Below are positions 7,074 to 14,041 of a stretch of DNA of 15,604 bases, piece by piece. The stretch spans positions 1 to 15,604 of the forward strand of contig LZRQ01000066.1 of assembly GCA_002159155.1 (NCBI GenBank), given 5' to 3'. Under the pieces are notes generated by a model, which saw only the letters and a program-made list of their open reading frames with translations, had not been told where the DNA came from and did no database searches. The stretch's first letter is position 1, and each line of letters opens with the position of its first letter. Source of the stretch: Firmicutes bacterium ZCTH02-B6 (GTDB lineage Bacteria; Bacillota; Limnochordia; Limnochordales; ZCTH02-B6). The translations under genes and the position numbers were made by a program.

Positions 7074-8031
7074 AGTGAGATCCGGAGAAATCCTTTTTGT
7101 AAAGAGTGTGAAAGACGGAATTCCGAACCGCGACCCGTTGAACGACAGCGACGCGCGCCGCTTGTTCGGGGAAGAGGATGGGAGGATCTCCCTCTCCGAC
7201 GTGAGCATCAAGCGCGACGTCCGCGACTACATCTTGGCGCGCTACCCCGACGGCGGGCCGGGCCATCGCTATCACGTTTTCGTCCGGAAGCAGTTCAAGG
7301 AAGACGGGAAGACGCTCCTTGGCCGCGGCAGCCTGGCCGAGGAAATCAAGAAGCAAAGCGGCGTCGACTCGGACGATATGAAAGAGGTGCTCTGTCGCGC
7401 CGCTGTCGATGTGCGGCTATTCGGGGCCGTCTACTCGGTTTCGAAGAGCAACTTCCAGCTCACGGGTCCCGTGCAGTTCGGGTGGGCTCACTCACTGCAC
7501 CCGGTAGAGAGTGTGTACACCCAAGGCACCGTGGTGATGCCGTCCAAGGACGCGAAAGACGAGAAAAGTGACGGAGACGGAGAGGGAGCCAGCCAGGGGA
7601 CGATCTGGACCACGTACCTGGTGCCTTTTGCGGTCTTCGTTATGCCGGCCATCGTGAACGCGTCCATCGCCAAGCAGACCGGGATGGATCAGCGGGACCT
7701 CGACCTGCTCCTCGAAGCGTTGTGGAAAGGGACGCTCCACCGGCAGGCCCGGGGCCGCGGCATCCAGCAACCGTTGTTCCTGCTTCACATCGAGTACAAC
7801 GACCCGTTCTTCCGCATCGGCTATCTTGAGGACGCGCTCCGCCTTGAACCGGGTCCTGAAGAGTGGAGGCGCGGCAACCGCCCCACGTCGCTGGACGGCG
7901 TGAAGCTCGACGTGACCCGCCTCGTCGACCGGGTGAACCACTACGCTTCCGAGGTGGCGCGGGTGCGTTACTGGATTGATCCCCGGTTGAAGTTGGTAGG
8001 GGAGCTCCCGTGGGAGAAGCAGGAGTGGTAG
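7060..8031 (+). CDS. cas7: Cas7 (Csh2 family), backbone of type I-B Cascade
   Basis: Cas7 polymerises along the crRNA spacer to form the Cascade backbone. The 323-residue product fits the Csh2 family. After the first strand (GEILFVKSVKDG) comes IPNRDPLND (21-29), the family's NxxGDP-type loop. It continues with DVSIKRDVRDYI, and then TIWTTYLVPFAVFVMPAIVNASIAKQTGM followed by DLDLLLEALWKG, which is characteristic. An acidic/lysine linker (DAKDEKSDGDGEG, about 164-176) is a probable flexible loop. The ATG lies inside the end of cas8b and has GGAGGGAG ending 6 nt before it, so translation is probably coupled to cas8b. Confidence 0.93.
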   Translation: MSAFEVRSGEILFVKSVKDGIPNRDPLNDSDARRLFGEEDGRISLSDVSIKRDVRDYILARYPDGGPGHRYHVFVRKQFKEDGKTLLGRGSLAEEIKKQSGVDSDDMKEVLCRAAVDVRLFGAVYSVSKSNFQLTGPVQFGWAHSLHPVESVYTQGTVVMPSKDAKDEKSDGDGEGASQGTIWTTYLVPFAVFVMPAIVNASIAKQTGMDQRDLDLLLEALWKGTLHRQARGRGIQQPLFLLHIEYNDPFFRIGYLEDALRLEPGPEEWRRGNRPTSLDGVKLDVTRLVDRVNHYASEVARVRYWIDPRLKLVGELPWEKQEW

Positions 8032-8069
8032 TAAGGGAAGGCGATTTGCGACGGGACGGGGGATAGGCG

Positions 8070-8771
8070 TTGGATGTCTTGGTGTTCGACCTGAAGGGGT
8101 CGCTCGCCCACTTCCGGCGTCCCGACACGACGGCGACGCATGCCACGTATCCGTTCATCACGCGGACGGCTTTGCGCGGCCTGTTGGGAGCCATTTTGGG
8201 GCTCGAAGAGTTCCTCTACGACGAAGCACGGGCGGGGGTCCGTCTCATGTCTCCCGTGCAGAAGTCGGTCCAAGAGCTGTCGATGCTGGGCAAGGGCTTC
8301 TTGGGGAACGGGCCGGAGTTCAACCGCCCCACCTCGATTGAGCTCTTGGTCCAGCCCCACTACCGCATCTATTACACCGGGCCGCGTTTGGAGGAGCTGG
8401 CCGCTTTCATCCGGGCGCGGCGAAGCGTTTACCATACCTACCTGGGCAGCGCCTTTGCACTCACTGTGCCCGAATGGATGGGTGTGTTCCAGGGCAGCCC
8501 CCGGGAAGTGAGCCCGGGGGTCGCCCTGACGACGGCGACGGTCGTGCCGACGCATGTCGTCGGTCGTTTAATGGTCGACGACCGGGCGCAGCTTTCTCGG
8601 GCAGGGGGCGTGCTCTATCAGTCCTTGGGTGGGCGGCGGTTCCGGGGAACGATCAACCTCCTCTACGACATGAACGGCGGGCCGATCCGTTTCGAGCCCC
8701 TTGCCGGGCCCTTCACCCCGGATGTCACCTTTGTGGACCTCCCAGAGGAGGGAACCGTCTGCCTTTGGTGA
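8070..8771 (+). CDS. cas5: Cas5 (I-B/Cas5h type), crRNA 5'-tag-binding subunit
   Basis: Cas5 holds the 5' repeat tag of the crRNA and links Cas7 to Cas8. The 233-residue product starts with VLVFDLKGSLAHFRRPDT (3-20), the family's hallmark, followed by YPFITRTALRGLLGAILGL. The central FLGNGPEFNRPTSIELLVQPHYRIYY also fits Cas5. The C-terminal half is shorter and less conserved. The start is a TTG with GGGACGGGGGA about 8 nt upstream; no in-frame ATG precedes the hallmark, and a GTG at 8082 would cut into it. It follows cas7 after 38 bp. Its TGA overlaps the cas3 GTG by four bases. Confidence 0.9.
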   Translation: MDVLVFDLKGSLAHFRRPDTTATHATYPFITRTALRGLLGAILGLEEFLYDEARAGVRLMSPVQKSVQELSMLGKGFLGNGPEFNRPTSIELLVQPHYRIYYTGPRLEELAAFIRARRSVYHTYLGSAFALTVPEWMGVFQGSPREVSPGVALTTATVVPTHVVGRLMVDDRAQLSRAGGVLYQSLGGRRFRGTINLLYDMNGGPIRFEPLAGPFTPDVTFVDLPEEGTVCLW

Positions 8772-11170
8772 TCCCTCTGGAACAGTGTATCGCCAGGCCC
8801 CGCGAAGGCGGCCGGGAATACCCGCTCACCAGTCACCTCATCGACGTGGCAGAGCGCAGCGGGAATCCGCAAGGCGATCCCTTCGAGCAGTTGCAGTTTC
8901 TTGCTGGGCTGCTTCACGACGCGGGGAAGGCGCAGACCTCGTGGCAGCGTTACATCGAGGTTCCGGATCATCGCCGGGGAAGCGTGCCCCACGCTTTCTT
9001 GGGGGCCGCGCTCTTCTTCGTCTTCGCCTTGCGGCTTCGCAATGAGTATCGGCAACTTTGTGCGCACAACGCCGAGCTGCTCGATGGCGCCATCCTGCAG
9101 CTCACAGCCGACCTCGCGGACCATCACGGGGATCTCAAGGACCTCGATGAAGCCGCGCCGCCGTGGGAAGCAGGCTGGCGCCCCGGGTGCCTGGAGGAAA
9201 CAGATCTTGCGGGCTTGCTGCGGTTCGTACGCGAGCACTTCCCGCCGGTAGAGGCAGGCGCAATCGTCTCGCCGGAGGATATCCCTGAGCTGATCCGACA
9301 AGCCCGGATGCAGTGGCGTCGCCTGGTGATCGCGCACCAATCGCGCCGGGTGGCATCGACGGATGAAGCAGGCGACGACGTGGTGATGAAGCGGATCCGG
9401 ACGGCGCGACTCATCAGCGCGGACCGCTTCTCGGTCGCCGAGGTGACGCCCGTAGCCCTTTCGCCGCAGCAGGCCGACGCCGCGCTCGAGCGCCTGCTCG
9501 GATATTGTCGGCAGCGGGGTGACGAGCTCGATGCCCGCGAGACAACGACCCTGACCGGGCTGAGGCAGAGGGCGCAGGAAGAGGTGGTGAGGGCGTATCA
9601 AGCGGCGCCCCTGTCTCCCCTCTATACCCTGCGCATGCCCACTGGCATGGGAAAGACGCTCGCTGCCTTGCGCGTCGGCCTCGAAGCGTGCCGAACCGGC
9701 AGGGCTGAGCGGATCGTGTACGTCGCACCGTACCTCACCATCCTCTCGCAGGCGGTCAGGGAGATGCGGGATGCGACCGGGCTAGAGGTAATGGAGCATC
9801 ACCACTTGTCGGTGCTCCAGTCGAGTTCGGCGGATGAAGGCGATCCGCACGAGCTCCTCCTGCAGGAATCCTGGCAGGCCCCGATCGTGGCGACCACGTT
9901 CAACCAGCTTTTCCGCGGGCTTTTGCCCCAGTCTGCTCAAGAGACGATCCGCCTGCGGGCAATGCAGAAGGCCTTCTTGATTCTCGACGAGCCGCAGATT
10001 GTGGACGGAGACGTCTGGCGGCTGTTCCTGTCGCTGATGGAAGCGGCAGCGGCCCGCCTTGAGATGACTGCGCTGCTCATCACCGCGACGACGCCGCCGC
10101 TGGATGCGCTGCGGGTCGCCCCGGTGGACTTGACACCGCAAGCGCTTCCCTCGCCCTGCCGCTATGTCGTCACCGTCCGCCGCGAGCAGATGGATGAGCA
10201 CGCACTTGCTGACGCGCTCGTCGAGGCTGTGGAAGAGCGCCGCGTGGTCGCTGCAATCCTCAACACGATCGAGGACGCGGGCCGCGTGTATAAGCAGGTA
10301 AAGGAACGGTGCGGCCCCCAGGTCGCAGTGTTCAACCTCCACGGGGCGATGACCTCGCTGCACAAGAAGGAGCGGATCGAGCAGATCCGTGCCCGGCTCA
10401 ACGCCAAGCAGCCTACCGTGGTGGTGGCGACGCAAATTATCGAGGCGGGTGTTGATTTGAGCTTTCGTCTCATTTACCGGGCGCGCCCGATCGTCCCCTC
10501 GCTGGTGCAAGCGGCAGGACGGGCGAACCGGCACGCCGCGGAGGGCGAGCCTTTGGCGGAGGTCGTTGACTTCCACTTCCTACGTGACGGGAAGGAGACC
10601 CGCCAGTATGTGTACGACGGCATCGCCACCCGGGTCAGCGATGAGCTCTTGGAACCATTTCACACCATCCCTGAGCCGGAGATGCCGGGGTTGTGCGAGC
10701 GGTACTTCGAGGAAGTGTTTCGCAGGAAGCCTGGAACCTCCACTCTGACGTATTTGAAAGAGGCGGCCCTTGGGCGCTGGAGCGATTTGCAGCGCATCAG
10801 CCCGTTTCAGGAGAAGGGGTATCGTGTTTCGGTCTTCGTTCCCAACGCAGGCCCATGGGTCGACGACGGCACCCGCGAGCTGCTCGCGCGTTTTGGGGTG
10901 GAAGATCCCGGGGGGTTGTACGAGCTTTATCGAGAGCGGACGTGGATCAGCGAGTTCTCCTTCGTAGAGCGCAAGCGCTTTTTGGGGCTGATGCAGCGGT
11001 TCATCGTGCCGGTCGCGTACGGCCGCGCACGTGTGATCACGAACCTCGGCGAGGTCTCCCCGTCCGAGCGGCCGCCGGCAATTGCCCTGTTGCGACAGCC
11101 TCACCTGTACCGGGAGGATACGGGATTCGGCAACCTCGTACAGGACCTGGACGAGTGGATTTACCTCTAA
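8768..11170 (+). CDS. cas3: Cas3, HD nuclease fused to superfamily 2 helicase
   Basis: Cas3 is recruited by target-bound Cascade and unwinds and degrades the displaced DNA strand. The 800-residue protein has an N-terminal HD domain (H23 in TSHLIDVA, H50-D51 in GLLHDAGKA, and more His residues including DHHGD), then a helicase. Helicase motifs in order: Walker A MPTGMGKT (290-297), YVAPYLTILSQ, Walker B DEPQ (407-410), SAT-like TATTPP, VVATQIIEAGVDLSF, and motif VI QAAGRANRH (581-589). DEPQ rather than DEAD/DEAH is common in I-B and I-A Cas3 proteins. All catalytic motifs appear intact. The chosen GTG overlaps the cas5 stop, with AGAGGAGGGA at 8744-8753; a TTG one codon earlier is equally possible. 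The frame is open upstream, but that part only shadows cas5. Confidence 0.95.
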   Translation: MIPLEQCIARPREGGREYPLTSHLIDVAERSGNPQGDPFEQLQFLAGLLHDAGKAQTSWQRYIEVPDHRRGSVPHAFLGAALFFVFALRLRNEYRQLCAHNAELLDGAILQLTADLADHHGDLKDLDEAAPPWEAGWRPGCLEETDLAGLLRFVREHFPPVEAGAIVSPEDIPELIRQARMQWRRLVIAHQSRRVASTDEAGDDVVMKRIRTARLISADRFSVAEVTPVALSPQQADAALERLLGYCRQRGDELDARETTTLTGLRQRAQEEVVRAYQAAPLSPLYTLRMPTGMGKTLAALRVGLEACRTGRAERIVYVAPYLTILSQAVREMRDATGLEVMEHHHLSVLQSSSADEGDPHELLLQESWQAPIVATTFNQLFRGLLPQSAQETIRLRAMQKAFLILDEPQIVDGDVWRLFLSLMEAAAARLEMTALLITATTPPLDALRVAPVDLTPQALPSPCRYVVTVRREQMDEHALADALVEAVEERRVVAAILNTIEDAGRVYKQVKERCGPQVAVFNLHGAMTSLHKKERIEQIRARLNAKQPTVVVATQIIEAGVDLSFRLIYRARPIVPSLVQAAGRANRHAAEGEPLAEVVDFHFLRDGKETRQYVYDGIATRVSDELLEPFHTIPEPEMPGLCERYFEEVFRRKPGTSTLTYLKEAALGRWSDLQRISPFQEKGYRVSVFVPNAGPWVDDGTRELLARFGVEDPGGLYELYRERTWISEFSFVERKRFLGLMQRFIVPVAYGRARVITNLGEVSPSERPPAIALLRQPHLYREDTGFGNLVQDLDEWIYL

Positions 11171-11201
11171 GGCTATCTGGTTTTCGAAGGAGTCTGATCG
11201 C

Positions 11202-11990
11202 GTGCGACTCACTGTAGAATTCGAACCTGCTTCTGAGAGCGCTCTCTTGACCGGGGAGTTCCCAAGACAGTTCCAGGCGTCAATCTACTCCACCCTGGAT
11301 CCAGCATTGGCGGAACATGTGCATAACACCGGGTTCCCGGCCGAGAAGAGGGCATTGAGGATGATTGTGTTCTCCGACGTGATCGTCCGGGGACGACCGC
11401 AGCGGGAGGCCGGCGGCCTTCGTTTCCGCGGTCCTGCCTCGATCGTCGTTGCGTCACCGGTGCGCGAGATCATCGACTCCTACGCTACGTCCTTGTTGAA
11501 GGCAGGAAAGTTCCGCGCGGGGAGTGAGCTGTTCCACGTGATGGGCGTCAAATGCGACGATTCGCAGGTGGAAGGCGAGCATCTCGAGGTTCGCACCTTG
11601 TCTCCGATCGTGACCTACTCTACGCTGCTGCGTCCCGACGGCCGGAAGTACACCTGCTACTTTCAACCGGGCGAAGGCGATTTCAGGCGCTTGATCGCCG
11701 AGAACCTGGCCCGGAAGTACAGCGCCGTCTATGGCCGGGAGCCTGAGAGGAGCGTCGAGGTCGAAGTGCGGCGGTGCGGAAGGATGGTCATCCGAAATTT
11801 CAAGGGGACGGTTGTCAAGGGTTGGCATTGCGAACTCGCGTTGCATGGACCGAAAGAGCTTCTCACCCTGGCGCTCGATGCCGGCCTGGGGAGCAAGAAC
11901 GCTCAAGGCTGGGGCTGCGTTGCACGGGCTGCCAGCGGTCACGACGTCAACGGCCCGAGGGCATCGGCTCGGCAATCATCGTCTGCGTAA
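11202..11990 (+). CDS. cas6: Cas6, pre-crRNA processing endoribonuclease
   Basis: Cas6 cuts within each repeat, here probably leaving the 8-nt ATTGAAAC tag. The 262-residue protein has two RAMP-type halves. Near the N-terminus, IYSTL (Y29), LAEHVHNTGF (H41) and K49 stand where Tyr31, His46 and Lys52 act in Pyrococcus furiosus Cas6, so a Tyr-His-Lys active site is plausible. The C-terminal glycine-rich loop GLGSKNAQGWGCV (228-240) is textbook. A 22-residue Ser/Ala/Arg-rich tail follows this loop, where most relatives end. GTG start with GAAGGAGT 8 nt upstream. As the only cas6 seen, it probably supplies both the I-B and Cmr complexes with crRNA. Confidence 0.92.
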   Translation: MRLTVEFEPASESALLTGEFPRQFQASIYSTLDPALAEHVHNTGFPAEKRALRMIVFSDVIVRGRPQREAGGLRFRGPASIVVASPVREIIDSYATSLLKAGKFRAGSELFHVMGVKCDDSQVEGEHLEVRTLSPIVTYSTLLRPDGRKYTCYFQPGEGDFRRLIAENLARKYSAVYGREPERSVEVEVRRCGRMVIRNFKGTVVKGWHCELALHGPKELLTLALDAGLGSKNAQGWGCVARAASGHDVNGPRASARQSSSA

Positions 11991-12009
11991 TCAAGGTGGA
12001 GATGGTGCC

Positions 12010-12513
12010 GTGGCGAGCGAGCTCCGCGTTACAGGAACCATGGTCTGGTACTACTACGTGTGCAAGCGCCAAGTGTGGCTCGTCGCACACCAACTCGATC
12101 CCGACCCCGAAGACGATAATCTGGAGTATGGGCGCTTCCTACATCAGCACGCCTACAAGCGAGAGAAGAAAGAGATCTCCATCGGTCACGCTGTGTTCGA
12201 CCTATTCCGGGAAGAAGGAGAGAACCTAGTGATTGGGGAGGTAAAGAAGAGTTCGAAGCACTTGACGAGCGCCCGGATGCAGCTCCTGTACTACCTTCGC
12301 GAACTGAAACGCATGGGGGTTCAGGCGACCGGCGAGATTCGCATCCCGGAGGAGAAGCGTGTAGTGCGCGTCATGCTCGACCCTGAGTCGGAAAGGGAGC
12401 TGGACCGGGCTGAACGCGAGATCCTGCGCATCATCTATCTTGACAAGCCGCCCAAGGCGGAGAAGACACCGCTTTGCCGGTCGTGCGCCTACCGCGAATT
12501 GTGCTGGGCTTAG
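12010..12513 (+). CDS. cas4: Cas4, RecB-like iron-sulfur nuclease for spacer acquisition
   Basis: Cas4 trims prespacers and helps select PAM-bearing ends during adaptation. The 167-residue protein has the four cysteines expected to hold an Fe-S cluster: C18 near the start (YYYVCKRQVWL) and C156, C159, C165 at the end (CRSCAYRELC). The RecB-type nuclease residues are visible: H45 in GRFLHQHAY, D64 in VFDLF, E77 and K79 in GEVKKSSK, and Q91 in MQLLYYL. The length is typical of short I-B Cas4 proteins. The GTG start is supported by AAGGTGGAG 7 nt upstream; the frame is open further upstream, but that part overlaps cas6. It is followed by cas1 after 40 bp. Confidence 0.94.
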   Translation: MASELRVTGTMVWYYYVCKRQVWLVAHQLDPDPEDDNLEYGRFLHQHAYKREKKEISIGHAVFDLFREEGENLVIGEVKKSSKHLTSARMQLLYYLRELKRMGVQATGEIRIPEEKRVVRVMLDPESERELDRAEREILRIIYLDKPPKAEKTPLCRSCAYRELCWA

Positions 12514-12553
12514 AATCACACGGCGCTGATTGCCGGCGGGAGCGCAGACAAGG

Positions 12554-13549
12554 ATGCCAAAAAGTTTCTATATTTTTAGCAACGGTGCTCTGAAGCGAAA
12601 GGATAACACGATCTTCTTAGAATCGGAGTCGGGAAAGCGGTTCATTCCCGTAGAGGATACACTGGAATTGCACGTGTTCGGTGAGGTCGACATCACTAAG
12701 AAGTTCCTGGAGTTCGCCTCCCAGAAAGAGATCATCATCCACTTTTACAACTACTATGGCTACTACACCGGGTCGTTCTACCCTCGTGAACACCATAATT
12801 CGGGTTACATGATCTTGCGACAGAGCGAGCACTACCTCGACCCAGAAAAGCGTCTCAAGCTCGCCAAAGCCTTCGTCCGCGGCGCTCTGAGGAACATGCG
12901 GGTTGTGGCGCGCTATTACGAGAACCGCGGCGAAGAGGAGCTTGCGCCCCTGGTGGAGACGCTTGAAGAGCACCTGAACAAGGTCGATGAGGCCGGCAAC
13001 GTTTCGGAACTCATGGCGATAGAAGGCAGATGCCGGGAAGCCTACTACGCGGGTTGGAACGTGATCTTAAAGCATCCCGATTTCACGTTCGAACGCCGGA
13101 GCCGCCGTCCGCCGGGGAATCGACTCAACGCTTTGATCAGCTTCGGCAACTCGCTGCTTTACACCGCCGTCTTGTCCGAGATCTACAAAACCCACCTGGA
13201 CCCTCGGATCGGCTACCTGCATGCCTCCAACTTCCGCCGGTTTACGCTGAACCTGGATGTCGCCGAGATCTTCAAACCGATCATGGTGGATCGAGCGATA
13301 TTCACGCTCATCGGAAGAGGGCAACTCTCCAAGAAGGATTTCGAATCTGAGGCGGGCGGGGTGTTCCTAACGGAAAAGGGGCGGCAGCGCATGATTGAAG
13401 AGCTCGAGAAACGTCTGAAGACGACGATCAATCATCGCGGCTTGGGGCGCAGCGTGTCGTATCGGAGTTTGATCCGCATGGAGCTGTTCAAACTCCAGAA
13501 GCATCTGATGGGTGAAGAGGAGTACGAGCCCTACGAAAGCCGATGGTAA
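12554..13549 (+). CDS. cas1: Cas1, CRISPR integrase
   Basis: Cas1 joins new spacers to the leader-proximal repeat as a complex with Cas2. The 331-residue product opens with KSFYIFSNGALKRKDNTIFLE, a typical I-B Cas1 N-terminal beta domain. The metal-binding catalytic residues are present: E157 in LMAIEGRCREAYY, H223 in GYLHAS, and D235/E238 in LNLDVAEIFKP. GNRLNALISFGNSLLYT is another strong family block. The length is normal and the frame intact. ATG at 12554 is chosen because the conserved strand begins right after it. A TTG at 12530 in the same frame would add 8 residues with no family support. Confidence 0.96.
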   Translation: MPKSFYIFSNGALKRKDNTIFLESESGKRFIPVEDTLELHVFGEVDITKKFLEFASQKEIIIHFYNYYGYYTGSFYPREHHNSGYMILRQSEHYLDPEKRLKLAKAFVRGALRNMRVVARYYENRGEEELAPLVETLEEHLNKVDEAGNVSELMAIEGRCREAYYAGWNVILKHPDFTFERRSRRPPGNRLNALISFGNSLLYTAVLSEIYKTHLDPRIGYLHASNFRRFTLNLDVAEIFKPIMVDRAIFTLIGRGQLSKKDFESEAGGVFLTEKGRQRMIEELEKRLKTTINHRGLGRSVSYRSLIRMELFKLQKHLMGEEEYEPYESRW

Positions 13550-13602
13550 ACTGTGGACGCGACGGTGTACGGGACTGTAGCCCGGGATCGGGGTGAAAAG
13601 CC

Positions 13603-13866
13603 TTGTTCGTCATCCTGGTGTACGATGTGGATGAGCAGCGCGTTGCGCGGGTTCTGAAGAAGTGCCGGCAGTACCTATACTGGGTCCAGAATTCTGTTTT
13701 TGAAGGTGACATCACCCCGGGACGACTGAAACGCCTGAAGAAGGAACTGAAGGATCTCATTGATGAGAAGCACGACTCGGTGATCATCTATGAGTTTGGC
13801 TCGACGAAGTACGGACGCCGGGACGTGATTGGGCTCGAAAAGGGAGGACAAGAGCTGGTTCTGTGA
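13603..13866 (+). CDS. cas2: Cas2, structural partner of Cas1
   Basis: Cas2 forms the dimer that bridges two Cas1 dimers in the integrase. The 87-residue protein has the family's start FVILVYDVDEQRVARVLKKC with Asp8 in place, then YLYWVQNSVFEGDI. A C-terminal VIIYEFGS follows; the length is typical. The start is TTG, preceded by GGGGTGAAAAG. It is the last cas gene, 53 bp after cas1, and faces the array. Confidence 0.95.
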   Translation: MFVILVYDVDEQRVARVLKKCRQYLYWVQNSVFEGDITPGRLKRLKKELKDLIDEKHDSVIIYEFGSTKYGRRDVIGLEKGGQELVL

Positions 13867-13887
13867 AATACGAATCAAGTACACGCG

Positions 13888-13945
13888 GTGTCGTCGACCT
13901 CCGGTAGTGCAAAAACCCCTGGAGGTCGACGACACGTCTTTTTTT
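13888..13945 (+). terminator. Long perfect hairpin with T-run between cas2 and the leader (candidate terminator)
   Basis: Positions 13888-13902 and 13921-13935 are a perfect 15-bp inverted repeat (left arm GTGTCGTCGACCTCC). They are separated by 18 nt that include AAAAACCCC. The right arm is followed by GTC and seven T residues (13939-13945). This form fits an intrinsic terminator for the cas operon. The 15-bp stem and nested GTCGAC palindrome also fit a protein-binding or leader element, because hairpins of this kind occur between cas2 and arrays in other loci (from memory, not checked). Confidence 0.6.
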
Positions 13946-14041
13946 GGCAGGATCGCATCTAGCTGCGGCGAAGGAAATAAGCAGACGGGATCGGCGAACG
14001 ACCAAACGAGAGCCTCTTCACGAAATCCCAGCTTGCGACGG
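13946..14041 (+). promoter_or_regulatory. CRISPR leader region
   Basis: This non-coding stretch lies directly upstream of the first repeat, on the cas2 side. The repeats run with ATTGAAAC at their right end, so pre-crRNA transcription is expected to start here and run rightwards. It is not strikingly AT-rich. TTGGCA at 13944-13949 resembles a -35 element, but no matching -10 is seen at proper distance, so no promoter is assigned. Confidence 0.65.

Noticed and set aside
12530..12553. TTG at 12530 as the cas1 start
   Set aside because: It would add 8 residues with no counterpart in Cas1, while the ATG at 12554 directly precedes the conserved first strand and has GGCGGGAG upstream.
13944..13949. 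TTGGCA as the -35 element of the pre-crRNA promoter
   Set aside because: It overlaps the terminator T-run, and no TATAAT-like hexamer lies 16-18 bp downstream; the nearest AT-rich stretch (GAAATAA) is about 25 bp away.
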